From: Nymphaea colorata
Taxonomy: Eukaryota; Streptophyta; Magnoliopsida; Nymphaeales; Nymphaeaceae
Assembly (NCBI RefSeq): GCF_008831285.2
Contig: NC_045148.1
Span: 10,894,183 to 10,954,182, forward strand
DNA length: 60,000 nt
Direction: 5' to 3'
Positions 1 through 11,184 of this stretch are shown piece by piece. The notes beneath the pieces were generated by a model. That model was not told the origin of the DNA. It did not search any database and was given only the letters and a program-made list of their open reading frames with translations. A program made the position numbers and the translations under genes. The first letter of the stretch is position 1; the number at the start of each line of letters is the position of its first letter.

Positions 1-1027
1 GGAGCATCAGGAAAATTCATATGTGGCGTGATTGAAGGTTGTGGTTCTAAGTTTGCAGGAAAGAGTTCGTGCCTTCAAATGAGACCATATCTGAAGAGGT
101 TGCTTCATCATCGGCCAATAAGAGCTAAGGTTCTCAAAGGGACCTTTTGTGCAGTTGCTGAATCAGGTTATTTTATCAGATCCAACTCATGTTCGCCACT
201 CTTAGTGAGTTGCAACTTAATATTTTCAGGGACCTTATGCATCATATAGGTTCATTATTGGCTGAATTTAGAAATATTTATTAGTCAGAGTTTTAAACTT
301 TTAACCGTACCTGGATTGCCATTTGTTTACCTCTATTATTTTTTTATTTTCCATTAATTCTATTTTTGTGGTGTGCTAGGCAAGATGGGATTTGAAATTT
401 TGAACCTGCGATCCCATATGATGTGCCTCTTGCCTGTTCAGGTATACAACCTGCCCTGTTCTTGAACAGATTACTGCTAAAAGGATGTTTTTTGTGCATC
501 TAATCCTCCGAAATGCTTCCAGTAAATTAATATATATGATGATTCTGCTAAAGACTTCTGATTGAATAAAAAAACCAAATTCATGACATAGTTATATCAT
601 GTTCAAGTAGTGATATTTTCTGGGGCAAAATCAATCTACACGCTTCGGTAACACTGGGACCTAATTTTACCATATGAAGAGAATGTTGTAGCATTTCTTT
701 TGCTCAAAGAACTATTTCAGAAATTTACAGTAGTCGGGACATACTAATTGAACTGAAAGAAAATTGAAGAGTTAATGAATTAAAAGAAGAATGAAGAATC
801 AAGATTGGAAACTAATAGGGAGTGTTGCAAGTTAGGGAGATCCTTGACCAACACCTTTAAAATTCATGGTTGTTAAAAGTCTTGAAAGTGATAATAACTA
901 GTTCATTAAATACTATGTTTGTTGTCTTCTTTTGCAGATAGAACTGATGCCTTTGGTGAGTCAAATGAAAAGGCATTGGGAAGCTGCAAGAAAGTATATT
1001 TCACATCCTGTGGCCCAAGGCTTCTAA
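1..1027 (+). CDS. 3' part of an unrecognised spliced gene (tentative three-exon model)
   Basis: Frame 1 is open from the window edge to 249, so the gene would begin outside. A second exon-like piece (380-441) follows a CTAG acceptor and ends in CAG before GTATAC; in the frame ending at that CAG it reads GFEILNLRSHMMCLLPVQ. A third piece (938-1027) follows TTTTGCAG and reads IELMPLVSQMKRHWEAARK, ending at TAA (1025-1027). The last two join in phase. How the first open stretch joins them is not clear, since no convincing donor was fixed between 150 and 249. No family is recognised. The stretch 1028-1330 would then be 3' UTR or flanking DNA. The model rests only on splice-like dinucleotides and open frame, so it may be wrong or describe a pseudogene. 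Confidence 0.3.
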
Positions 1028-3279
1028 GTACAGAGTCAATTCAAGAGGACCTTTTCAGCATCTTGAGAGTGGGTGCATCTGTCTCGGCAATGACTTGAGG
1101 AAGGGTTGTAGAATACAGCTAGACTCAATTTTTGGCTTCATGGCTGGGTGCTGCAGCAACGAGAAGATTCATCATAAATCATGTCCATGCTCTTACTGTT
1201 AACTCTACTCTCAAGAAGATTCCGGTTGAGTATGAGGAAAGTTAGTGAAGATGCAGAATGCTGCCCTTTTTCGTCCGGCTTGTTCTAAATAAATGAGGTT
1301 GAATCTAATGCAACATATACTATGTTCCGAGACCAGGATTTGGTGCTTGCAGTTGGTAGAGCAGCAGAGCAATTATCAGTTGTTTGAAAAGCAGATGCCT
1401 TCTGGGCATGTTCAGAGTAGTTATCAGTTGTTAGAAAAGCAGACACCTTCTGAAGGGCTCATAGCACTAGCACAAACTTCCTTTGTTTAGATATCAGGGA
1501 GATTCTTTCTATGAGATATGATCCAAAGATATCTATAGGCCTTCTCGGATGCTATAAAATTCCTTTCTTCCGGAGATGGTGGATATTACACCATGGTGAA
1601 TAGTCTGCAAGGTGAAGAAAAAAAATCATAGATGGTGAAAAGAAGGCGACTCATTTATGTGCATGAAGCTGTGAAGGAGCCGTTACCAGGCTGTGGGAAA
1701 AATAAGTTCTGTTCTGCAATAGTGCATTCCGTAGTCCTTAGAGTTTTGTCGTGTTGTTGGTGGCCCTTGAGTAGGGAGAAAAATAAGTGGCTGACAATGA
1801 GCTCATGCAAAAAAAATGTCCATAACAAAACAGATTTTTGAATGAAATTCACTTACCATCTTAATGGAGGAAGTATTGATAGTTTCCTTCATGGTCACGG
1901 TTGCAATTTGAAGGCATTAAACCAAATGTTTTATCCCATGTTTATTGTGGAGTAACGAGGGGAACAATATGCCTTTATTGATAAAAAATATAGATATAAA
2001 GAGTAAGATAAAAATTTATCCAGTTAAAGATCCTCCCTCCAAAAGTTTAACATAATTGATTAGAAGGCTTTACTTTTTTTCAAGCAAGTTTAAAACTTTG
2101 AACATGCAGGGCTAGCTGATATTTCCTCTTTATAGTCTTAAACTGTTTGTGCTTCTGACCCAAGTGACGCACTGCCCTACAGCCCATTTCCCAGCTAATT
2201 GAAGAAGTCAACACATTGGCACCACTAACCAAAATGTATATTTTCGCAAAAGAATTGCAGGACTTACGATATTCAGCACTAGATGCACTTCAGGTTTATT
2301 TTTGCAAGAAGTTGAGCTAATATAAGCTCAGATGAACTCAGCTCACTTGAGCTCGCCATCCGGCTTGTCTAATTTCACGAACGAGCCAAATTCAAACTGC
2401 TGCTAAGCTCATCCATGTAATATGCGAAGCTTGAAGATTTCTTTTGAATAGGTTGACCGTTGAACTCGCATGGACTTACCAACTAGGCATATTGTTGCAA
2501 GAAAACTGCTGGCAGTCAAGGCATGATCAAGGTTTCCTGTTACTTTTGTATACTTTTATGGGATAAGTCATAGGCATAAATCCTGAACTATTCTGAGTTT
2601 TAGCTCATCTGTGTTCTCAGCAAGATGGCAGCGTCATTCCAGCAACATGAACAACCTTGACAATCATAGTTGAAGGGAAAGGAGGATTCATCAGGTAGAG
2701 TCTGCAATCTTTATTTTTATCAATGAACGTGAAAATCTAGAACACCTAAAAATTCTTCCGCGCTACGGATTGGCATTGCACTACAACCGCTAAATTCCTC
2801 AACGTGTCAAAGAAGATATTAAAAAACAAGACAAGTGTCCATGGAAGGGAGGCAAACCATGACCACCATACTAAGACAACTGAATGGCGTTCACTTTAGA
2901 ATGTTGTTCCTTGGCAGCTGCCTAGGGCCTTCAAATGACTAGCAGATTGACGTTTTCTGCATCTCAAAAATCTTCGTCCATGCGAAAAACCAAATTGCTT
3001 GCTTCCTGTTTTTCACTCTGCATCACACAAGCATTGTGGTAATCTCCAAATTTTCGTTCAACGAAGTTTGATTTGCCTCTGCACGGAATCAGAAGCGATG
3101 ATTTATTGATGAACATACCTTTGTACCAAAAACATTCAATTTGATTAAAGTTTTATAATTTTATTTCTTTGACAAAATTCGAGGAATGCAAACTATGGCA
3201 ACATTAACAAAAACCAAATTGTGAAGCAATACGAGTGTCATATAGTTAACTACAAGGAGATGAAATTTCTTCCAGTTAA

Positions 3280-3558
3280 ATGGATTGGAGACGTTATACT
3301 TTCTGCTGTAACCCTGTAAATACAAATGTTCTTGAAGCTGAAGCCAAACAGATGCACAGAAGGGAACACATGCAATTCAAGAAAAATAATCTTTCTTTGT
3401 CTAGAGCAAGGGAAAGTCCTAGAAGGTGCAATAACACTACAAATGAAGCCCCCCAACATCCAAAATGGATCTATGTTATTAAGCAATTTATGCAAGATAA
3501 AAAAGAGGAACTGTTTACCAGCAGGCGACCGGTAACAATTTTATGTATTGACTCATAA
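3280..3558 (+). CDS. Small ORF kept open in two repeat copies (92 aa), function unknown
   Basis: A 92-residue frame beginning MDWRRYTFCCNPVNTNVLEA has a counterpart of 93 residues at 51350-51631 beginning MDFFHSTFSCNPINTNVLEA. Both stay open and end near ILCIDS/ISCIDS. The product would be basic and hydrophilic, with no signal peptide, membrane segment or known domain. The third repeat copy has deleted this stretch. Against coding status: another plus frame and a minus frame are also open across the same DNA, and no clear promoter or splice structure is visible. It may simply be recently duplicated non-coding DNA that has not yet gathered stops. Confidence 0.25.
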   Translation: MDWRRYTFCCNPVNTNVLEAEAKQMHRREHMQFKKNNLSLSRARESPRRCNNTTNEAPQHPKWIYVIKQFMQDKKEELFTSRRPVTILCIDS

Positions 3559-4276
3559 GAACTGAATTCATGCCAAATCAGGTCACAGGGAAGTGCTTCA
3601 CAAACAAATTCAATTTCGATTTCCACAGCATCATGCAAAATTTGTTAAATTCTTTGTTCATTCAGAAGACTGTGCAATAACCTGAAAAAGCAAAGGATAA
3701 AAGTGAGGAACTGATGGACGTGAAGTTTCATAAGGTAAGAAAGAAACGAGCACTGACTTAGCTACTTGTAAAGAACACATGCAAAGTCACAGTGAAGATC
3801 CTCATCTTTTGAAGTAAGCTCATTAGTGTAGGTCAATCCTGGCATGAACCCCATCTTTTTTGCGCCAAAATATGGCACAGAAGCTGAGATGTAAATCTAA
3901 AAAAAAGGCTACAACAGAAGATGAAGACGTTCAAAGCCAACAAGACTTATCCAACCTTCCTGAAAAGAACATTCCCTCTACAGTCTAAACATGAAAAAGC
4001 AACAAGTCTCTCTTTCTGCAAATGATGTAGAACTGCGTGTTGGTATGTACTATGTACGAAAAATGAGATTAGTACAAAAGCGAAAGCTAACATATCAAGT
4101 GCACAGAGTACAAAACCACATATTTCTGAAAGGATACTCGTTTTATCCATGTATTGGCGTCCTAAATCAAACAATTTCACTGTAAGATAAAGAAAAACGC
4201 CAAACTCTAGGCAAGATTTGGATTTCTGATTCAATGTGCACAACATGAAGAAATTAAAACTTTATGTGTATAGATG

Positions 4277-4299
4277 CACACACACACACACACACACAC
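4277..4299. repeat. (CA)n microsatellite
   Basis: About eleven CA units. Shorter CA runs lie at the same place in unit copies 2 (near 52275) and 3 (near 56510), so the microsatellite predates the duplication and has changed length since. Confidence 0.9.
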
Positions 4300-5796
4300 T
4301 CAGTACTCAACCCAATTCAAACACCAACTTGTGTTTCCTCATGCATAAGGGGAGACCGATGCCAGACAGGTTGACCCTTTGCAAGGACACATGCAACAAA
4401 TAGTAGTACCGATTTTCTTGGGCCCAACCTGTGGTCAGTCCCGGCAATGACGGTTGAATAAAGTGGTCTCCTGGACAATTTTTTTTTTCTTTTTTGTCAA
4501 AAAGAAGGGTCTGACCCAGTTGGAAAATGCGATAGCACATGTTGTGCTCAAACTGATCTAAACTATGCCATATAGTGGCTCTAGGACATGTTAAATATTT
4601 TGATGTGGTTCAGTCATAAGATCAAATCAAATTCTAAAAGCCGCGTTAGATATTTTTCAAGTAAAAACTTTTAACCAAAGAAATGAATTCATTTTAATAT
4701 AAAAAATACTGTTATTTGTTAACTGATTAAAACTTGTTCCCCGGAAAATGTTTCTGATCGCATGCATTAAAGCTAAATATAGAAGGTAACATAAAAATCC
4801 TAGCTCCGCCCCTGGTGGGGATCATTTAATTTGAATAAGAAACCTAGTTGTCATTTGATTTAAATCTCTTACGACTTTCAATTCCATATTTTCGAATGTT
4901 GGTAAGTAGTTTCCAGCCTATTAAACAACAAAAGCAGGGGGGAGAAAAGAAGGGGTACGACTTCAATGAATTGCTTTAATCTAGGCGAATTAATTCTTCA
5001 TTTAACCCATGTTGGTGCATATTGCAATTCCACTGCCATGTGGTCGGTAGGCTATAGATAAACCTTTTTCATGAGCCAGAAAAATGGAGATGTGGGTTTT
5101 TGGTCGATGTTGGACCTATCCTGTACATACGACATAGTCTTCGGCCCATTCAACCTGTAGGTAAAGTACTCGAAGAATAAGTAGCATGACCGTCTTAAGG
5201 GGTGCAGTTTAATTGGCCGTACTGGCCAGCCGGTGAAAGCCTCGTTGTTAGTTCGATTCTCATGGACACTATTCCTGTAGACTATAAATGGTAGCAATGT
5301 GATACTTTAGTTGATAAGTATATCACAGATTTATCCAGGTTCTAAAGCAGCCCTCCTGATCCCCAAGAGTGGGGAGGGAGGAGGAGGGCTTCAGTGTTCT
5401 CAAAAAAAAAAAAAAAGAAAGAAAAGGTTGTGTGACCACACAACTGTATTGATCCAACCTGTTTGCAAACTTAATCTTGTTGTTATAGAGAAGTAGAGCA
5501 CATGCTTTAGTTTTGTTTCCTAAACTTTGAAAATACATTGCATTCCTTCATTCTTAGGAAAAGGGTTATTTCTTAATTTCGTTAGAAACATGATTAACAT
5601 CACTTGAACTGTTGAGATAATGCACTAGACTAAAGGTTATATAATGGGGTGCATTTATAAGAGGGTTGGCTACATGATCCATTGTCTTGGTTCCTAATCT
5701 TTTGGAGCTGAAATTAATGGAGGTCGACGCTTTAGAATGGGCTGACTTGTTGTTATATCATAACTGCTGATTCTCCCCACCCATGATGGTGGTTAT

Positions 5797-5960
5797 CAGG
5801 GGCGGTGCTAGAAACATTTTGTTGCAGGAGCCAAAATAAAAATTTTCAAAATTTTAATATATATTAAACTTTTTTTTTGATTTGCATATAAAATTTTAAA
5901 GATTTTAAAATTTGAGGGGGGCCAAGGCCCCTACGGGCCCCCCTTCCCTATGTCCCTACA
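5797..5960. mobile_element. hAT-like miniature element, degenerate (CAGGGGCGG end)
   Basis: Begins CAGGGGCGGTGCTAG, contains an AT-rich core, and ends in a run of GGGCC/CCCCCTT. The start is fixed by comparison with unit copy 3, which reads GATGGTGGGTATGG through this point without the element. The matching right terminus and the 8 bp target duplication are not clear. Related sequence lies near 7130-7330, and the best-preserved relative is at 40743-40935. Confidence 0.45.
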
Positions 5961-6101
5961 CACACCCACAAATATCTATATATATATATTTACTCACCTT
6001 AATTGCTACGATTGAAATTACATCTAAGAGAGATTCTACACCACATCTAATACTGATAGATAATTAACAGAAATTACATCTTATTAATATACTTATTCAC
6101 T
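5961..6101. other. Short AT-rich spacer
   Basis: Holds TATATATATATT and two diverged copies of a phrase around 'aaattacatc'. No gene seen. Confidence 0.5.
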
Positions 6102-6314
6102 CTAAGTGCTACGATAGGAAGTTACATCACAGACGTAGATGTGCATTTGACGGAGAATTTGTATGTCGTCGTCCTCGATGTTTGGATGACCGAAAATGAG
6201 ACGGTCCTTTGTTAATGCAAGGCCCACGGTAGCCACTCCATCATGGTAGAAGATGCCGATGTCACACCATCCCCGCTGTTCCCCATGATGATCTCCCTTT
6301 GTGCACCGTTTCAT
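6102..6314 (-). CDS. Unrecognised ORF, possibly a gene fragment (70 aa)
   Basis: The minus-strand frame encodes a 70-residue product with a protein-like middle (DIGIFYHDGVATVGLALTKD, then GHPNIEDDDIQILRQMHIYV). Composition is normal and not low-complexity. Its N-terminal end touches the left arm of a local inverted repeat (6306-6425), so it may be the remnant of a longer gene cut by that rearrangement. No domain is recognised, and no splice sites or promoter could be assigned. Confidence 0.3.
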   Translation of the reverse strand: MKRCTKGDHHGEQRGWCDIGIFYHDGVATVGLALTKDRLIFGHPNIEDDDIQILRQMHIYVCDVTSYRST

Positions 6315-6661
6315 TGGAAGTTTGATATGAAACTGACTGGTTTAATGTTCTTATATAAAAAGAATGGTGCTGTACAGGGAGTCCCTCCATTCCTCCTAGC
6401 TCGACCACGCTCCTCGTTGCAGACTACATGAACGCTTTATCTTAAAAAGAAGTCAATTTTTAAGTTTTAAGCAGAGAGGCGCAGGTGAGGAAACAAAATC
6501 ATAAAGGAGATAGAGATAGAGCATACCTGCAGTCTGCAACGAGGAGCGAGGTCCAGCTAGGAGGTATGGAGGGACTCGCTGTACAACTCCATTTTTTTTT
6601 TTTTTTTATATAAGAACATTAAACCAGTCCGTTTTTTCAGTTTTAAATTCCAACGGGACGG
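6306..6661. repeat. Inverted repeat with about 120-130 bp arms
   Basis: The left arm (6306-6425) and right arm (6531-6661) are reverse complements. Both contain GGTTTAATGTTCTTATATAA, GAGTCCCTCCAT and GCTCCTCGTTGCAGACT. The right arm has a long A/T homopolymer (near 6593-6608) where the left has AAAAAGAA. The spacer is about 105 bp. The TTATATAA in each arm resembles a TATA box, but no downstream gene supports that role. Confidence 0.75.
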
Positions 6662-8380
6662 TGCCAAAAAGGCAAATGGGCTCGATGTGTGCACAGACTG
6701 GTGTGACTAGACCTGTGCATACCCGCACGATTGGGCTCGAGCCCAAAAAAACCGGCCGAGGTCGGCTTGATGGGGTTCGATTTAGCTCGACAAACAAATA
6801 CAAATTATTTTTATTTTATTAAAAAATATATTTTATTATTAAACATATATTTTATATTAAAAAAATTATTTTATATTAAAAAATAAATTTTTTATTTGTA
6901 ACCAGGTGGGACCCGGGCTTGCTTCTCGATGCCCAGGTGAGCTGTTCAATTGTGCTTGATCGAACGGCCCGTATTAAACAAAGGGTCGAATGGGCGGGAG
7001 ACAGATGAACCTCTTTTTTCTAAGCCATTTTTCCAAGCCCACTCTCTCCCCTCTACTCCACCCCACCTGACCTCCTCTCCCTGCCATTACCCGTCCCCTC
7101 TTGTCCTTACCTATCGCTTGTGTATCGTTGCTAGTGGAGGAGCCTGAAAATTTTCATGAAGCAGGCTCAATTAAAGTTTCTAAATTTTGGCTAAAGCTGA
7201 AATATTATTTTTTAAAATTTTTATATAGAATAAGTAAAATTTTTAAAAATTTAGATGTAAATTAATTAATTTTTATTTTTGAAGTGGGGCCGGGGCTTAT
7301 GGAGGCCCTACCTTGCCCTGTTCTTAAATAAAATTTGGGAGGTTTACAGTTGATCAAGTAGTATTTTGCAACAGTTGCAGTAACTCATGAATTTTTTGTA
7401 ATCCTGCCCTATCGTTAAATAAAATTGAGAAGGTACATAGTTGATCAAGTAGTATTTTGAAGTGAGTCAGAATTCTATGTGATCTTGCCTTGTACTTATA
7501 TATATATATAGCCATGGCCCCCCCCTTTGGCTCCGCCCATGAGTTGAAGTAGTATTTTGCAGTAAGCCTGAATTTATTTTCTCTAACTTATTTGCACCGA
7601 AATCCTACCATGTTCTTAGATTCCAAAATGTATGGGGACCAAATAATTTTTTTTTAATAACTTATTTTAAAGAACAAACGGATGTATGCATGCATGCATA
7701 TTAATTAAAATAACAAGCATACTTATAAATTGTTTTGGATGAACTAGAAAATGACACGTGACATTCTTTGAATATGGCTCCATATGGTATCACCTCGATG
7801 CACGTTGTTATTAAATTTGGCGAGAATAAATAAAGAAAAGTGAGTTCCTTACAATTTTAATGAGTCAATACGCAGATAAATTATCATTGTCATAAAGAAG
7901 AATTGAGCAAGCGCACCAATCAATCAAAGTTCTTAACTGTTAAGAATGCATATGATTTAAAATGCGAAAAATTTGGCAACTAAATCGAAAGTGATGTTCA
8001 TGTTTCACCTATTAATTGGTTAGAATAGTCTACGCGACAGATTTGAGAAGAATGAAAATGAAAGATGCATAATATATACATTGATTAGCCACAAGAGTAA
8101 AACAAAAAGCAGAGCTCATCCCACCGAGCACAATTCAAAAGGACAAAATGAGCTTTCCATATAAAAGAACAACCGATGGTTCCCTTGCAAATTGTAAAGC
8201 ATGGTCGGTTGGCTAAATGCTTCAGTCAATAAAAAAGGGTTGTTATTTATTGAAAAGTTAGTGCAACTTATCAACTTTTGTCTTTAGTTGTATGGGGCAC
8301 AAAACCACTTATTGTTGAATCGGATTATATGAATCCTAGTCGCTCATCCTTGAATTTGAATCGGATATACTCTTAATCCA
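6662..8380. other. Intergenic AT-rich region with miniature-element remnants
   Basis: No credible gene. Near 6712-6990 a MITE-like block starts TAGACCTGTGCATACCCGCA and has an AT-only core. Near 7130-7330 lies a stretch ending GGGGCCGGGGCTTATGGAGG, related in style to the hAT-like element at 5797, and GGCTCCGCCCATGAG near 7530 looks like another such terminus. Near 7320-7560 there are three loose repeats of a phrase containing 'ttgatcaagtagtattttg'. About 7690-7770 recurs near 8677-8750. Confidence 0.5.
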
Positions 8381-8568
8381 CCATGGATTACAACCCACTA
8401 TTTTTCCAATTTCAGTTTCACCACCAAAAAGTATAGATACAATATTTAAGTATTGTATCTAAAATTGTAAGAAATTGTCAAACACTTACCAATAAATAAA
8501 GTGGTCAAGTATCTATACTTTTTGGTGGTGAAACTGAAATTGGAAAAATAGTCGGTTGGAATCCATGG
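8381..8568. repeat. Near-perfect hairpin, 60 bp arms and 68 bp loop
   Basis: The left arm (8381-8440) starts CCATGGATTACAACCC and ends AAAAAGTATAGATAC. The right arm (8509-8568) is its reverse complement, ending GGTTGGAATCCATGG, with 58 of 60 positions paired. The palindrome begins and ends exactly at CCATGG and does not extend outward. The loop contains a smaller palindrome around ACAATATTTAAGTATTGT. It could be a miniature inverted-repeat element without an obvious target duplication, or a young small-RNA hairpin locus. Confidence 0.85.
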
Positions 8569-9059
8569 TGGTGACATCAGAAAAAGAAGAAGGAAAAAGT
8601 TGAGTCCAAGATATACAGATGGCAGCTCAATATGTGGAGAATCTTACAAACATACTTACAAACTCATCAAGCAATATGCATGCAGGCATATTAATTAAAA
8701 TAACAAAGATACTTAAAAATTATTTTAGATGAACTAGAAAATGACATGTGAAAGGAGCTTTCCTGGCCTTGTGCAAAAGGCCAACATTAGGATCAAATTT
8801 GGAAAGAAAAACGATGAAAGAAAACCTGGTTTAGCCAATTGAATTTGGACTCCATCTTTGAACAGACAAATCGAGGGGCTGATATTATGTATATGTATTC
8901 TAATTATATTGAAATTTTTTCCTTTAAACTTTGTCTGCTTGAGATCCTTACAAACAGACTTCATATCTCGAGAATTAAAAAACGAAGGCAAGAGACTTTG
9001 TTCTAGGAAACCTGCTGCGAATTTGTTTCCTTTGAAGCTGAAGAGGCAAAATTTTCCAG
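8569..9059. other. Intergenic sequence
   Basis: About 8677-8750 repeats about 7690-7770 (shared TATTAATTAAAATAACAA and GATGAACTAGAAAATGACA), in direct orientation about 1 kb apart. Overlapping open frames on both strands between 8734 and 9154 have no conserved counterpart and are not called as genes. Confidence 0.45.
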
Positions 9060-9670
9060 ACAAACACCTTGTTAAAAGTTGTTCCTTAAGGCTTCTGGTG
9101 CTTACTGCAACACTGCTGCAAAATACTCAGATTTTTATCCTCACTGCATATTGAGAAAAAAAAGAAGAGAGAGAGAGAGAGATTATTTACTACAGGCATT
9201 TGTTAAAACATAAAGTTGATGACATAGTAAGCACAACTGCAAAATTGGACATACATCTTGACAGCCTCAGTGACGGCGAGTTATATCCAATGGAATTCCC
9301 TTATTTAGTGAAAAATTTTGAATGTAAGAAAGTTCACAAACAAAAAACAAAGTAACTAAAAACCATATCCAAACAAAATGTTATTGCTAATTCATCTTTT
9401 GCCACCGTTTTTAATGACACAAAATTTAACAAAAAACATTCCAGCCTCAGAAGTAATGTACATACATACTCTTGCATATGAAAGAAAGGTCATATAGCAT
9501 TTCTTTCAAATGAAGCTGGCTATTTCATATGAAATGAGCCATGCTAATATATATAGGTAATGTTCATGTCATGCATGACCAAACAAATCCAGAACAAAGA
9601 TATATATCAAGTATAAAGATTGCTGACATAGTTAATAAATCTAATAAATTAATATTACTGCCAACTTAGA
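9060..9670. repeat. Repeat block B, copy 1
   Basis: Starts ACAAACACCTTGTTAAAA and runs through a short GA tract, GTTGATGACATAGTAAGCAC, ATGTTATTGCTAATTCATC and GTCATGCATGACCAAACAAA. The same order of landmarks recurs at 17888-18560, 30650-31300 and, lacking the first part, at 47470-47720. No coding frame is conserved; it looks like flanking or promoter-side DNA copied along with neighbouring modules. Confidence 0.8.
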
Positions 9671-9840
9671 CAGCATTAACGAATCCGACAAGTGATATTG
9701 TATATATTTCACACTACAAATTCTGGATCTTGGATATTCTGTAGCTGATTCAATTCTTTTGTAACCGTAATAGAAGCTCGAGAGGCTTCTGTAGTGGAAC
9801 GCAAGCTGTGATATAGTTCGTATTTAGGTCTAAACTCTCA

Positions 9841-9847
9841 TATAAAA
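9841..9847 (+). promoter_or_regulatory. TATA box of the left membrane-protein gene
   Basis: TATAAAAACAGGAACC lies 73-79 bp upstream of the ATG at 9920. The right-arm copy has the same element (17032-17038 on the minus strand) at similar spacing. Confidence 0.55.
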
Positions 9848-9919
9848 ACAGGAACCCCGCACATGCATTAGTCGAAGAAACAGAGTAACCTGTCCTCTGT
9901 GTGAAAACCTGTCAGTACG

Positions 9920-10107
9920 ATGGCGAGTGAAAGATGGTGGAGAATTTTGTTGCTCTTCTCCTTCTACATGGCACAGGCGCTTCTCGCCCTGCTGCCTCGA
10001 AATCCTGTCCCGTCTCTGTTTCTGGGCCTTCTCCTCACAATCCTCCGCCTCATGGTCGCCTACTGTTTCTCCCTGGACCCTCGTCATCGTATTCCTCGGC
10101 CACCAGC
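9920..10107 (+). pseudogene. Small membrane-protein gene, left copy, 5' part (split by Copia1)
   Basis: The ATG at 9920 opens MASERWWRILLLFSFYMAQA, matching the right-arm copy at 16591-16956 and favouring this start. Hydrophobic segments follow. Compared with the right copy, this one has a 7 bp insertion (10075-10081, GGACCCT) that shifts the frame before the Copia1 insertion at 10107/10108. The gene resumes at 15722. It is therefore broken at least twice and is judged non-functional. The upstream TATA box is intact. No protein family is recognised. Confidence 0.7.
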
Positions 10108-10410
10108 TGTTGAACGTTACTTCCTGTAACAGTTGAAGAAGATCGCCCAAAATTAAGGAATCAGAGATTGCCCAAAATCAAGGAATCAGAGATCGCCCAA
10201 ATCAGGAGGATGAGTTGTTAGACGTTGCAGATTGAGAAATCACAACGAATTAAGAATGATGATCTTGTACGAGCAGAAATCAGGGATAGGATCGTTTCTC
10301 TATTCTTATCCAATTGCCCCTATATATACCTTGTAAATGGTTCATAGAAATACAATGAGAAATACAGTTTCTTTCCTCTCACCATCGTTCCTATTCCTCT
10401 TTCTTTAACA
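10108..10410 (+). repeat. Copia1 5' LTR
   Basis: Starts TGTTGAACGTTAC and ends TTCTTTAACA. It contains two near-repeats of GGAATCAGAGATYGCCCAAA and a TATA box (TATATATACC at 10321-10330). It pairs with 15419-15721. Confidence 0.97.
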
Positions 10411-10422
10411 TGGTATCAGAGC
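10411..10422 (+). other. Copia1 primer-binding site
   Basis: TGGTATCAGAGC is complementary to the 3' end of plant initiator methionine tRNA and directly abuts the 5' LTR. Confidence 0.95.
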
Positions 10423-11184
10423 TATGTTAGATCGTGAGGAATAGAAGAAAAATAGAAGGATCTGCCGCCTACCTTCTTGCTGCCGCTCGCCGTTCTTCTT
10501 CATCCGTCGGACCTGACTCTTTCTCTGTTGGTCATGGATGATCCTGCTCACAAGCAGCAGACGCGGTCTTGATCCACTCTGTTTTTGGGGAAAACCCAAC
10601 TTTTGTCGAAGGAATAAAAGAGATCTGCTTTATCCCTCTCCTGCATCGTCCTCCTCGCTTCCCACCTGTTCCAGCATCGTCCGCTCTCTACTTTGAGCGC
10701 CTGTTCATTAAGCAAGCCCCTGCATCGCCCGCTCGAGCAAGCTGCTGCATCGCTCGCTCGAGCTGCTCCTGCTCGAAACGCCCCCTCGAGCTGCTCCCTG
10801 CTCCCGCTCCCGCTCCTCGCTCGAGCATCGCCCTCTCGAGCAAGCTTTTGCATCGTCCGCTCGAGCAGCTCCCGCACGAAGCGCCCGCTCGAGCGTCTCC
10901 TCCTGCATCGCCGGCGAGCGCTCTCTGCTGCATCGCCACTGCTCTCGCGAACGAGTGGCTCAAGCGCCCTCTTCGTTTTTTTTTTTCTTTTTACTACTCC
11001 GGTGGTGGGCGTGCAAACAGAACACCGACCCTGCACCCCTGTTTTCGCCTTGTGCCTTCCTTAAGACAAAATCTGGGCACAACTTACAAGGAAAACTCCG
11101 GTCTAAGATTTGGGGCGTCTTTTTCCTGCGGTGTCCTCTTACTGGAGACCTGTGAAGGGACTTCTTACAAGCATTCAGTTAATC
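10423..11184 (+). other. Copia1 untranslated leader with CTCGAG-rich imperfect repeats
   Basis: This 762 bp leader contains, from about 10680 to 10960, imperfect repeats of a phrase like GCATCGCCCGCTCGAGCA, with CTCGAG palindromes and CT/GC-rich skew. The repetition opens long frames on both strands (such as 10548-11036 minus) rich in Arg, Ala and Ser. These are low-complexity by-products and not called as genes. The leader may be structured RNA. Confidence 0.7.

Larger units (their letters stand above)
1330..5796. repeat. Segmental repeat unit, copy 1
   Basis: This unit recurs in direct orientation at 49333-53230 (copy 2) and at 53995-57385 plus 58795-59290 (copy 3). Shared landmarks in the same order include CACCTTCTGAAGGGCTCATA (near 1444, 49420 and 54001), a tract beginning GATGGTGAAAAGAAGG, a CA microsatellite, CATTTAATTTGAATAAG, and GAAAGCCTCGTTGTTAG. 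The copies look roughly 85-95% identical where aligned by eye and differ by large indels. Parts may be introns and UTRs of a duplicated gene, but no coding frame is conserved throughout. Copy 1 ends where a hAT-like element begins at 5797; copy 3 continues past that point without it. Confidence 0.8.

Noticed and set aside
1632-1841. 69-residue ORF MVKRRRLIYVHEAV..., also at 49561-49794
   Set aside because: The third repeat copy breaks it, the opposite strand is also open, and there is no promoter or domain; it is more likely non-coding repeat sequence.
10548-11036. 162-residue minus-strand ORF, and its plus-strand counterpart at 10569-11213
   Set aside because: Both are products of the CTCGAG-rich repetitive Copia1 leader. 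Composition is almost only Arg/Ala/Ser/Glu and frames are open on both strands at once.
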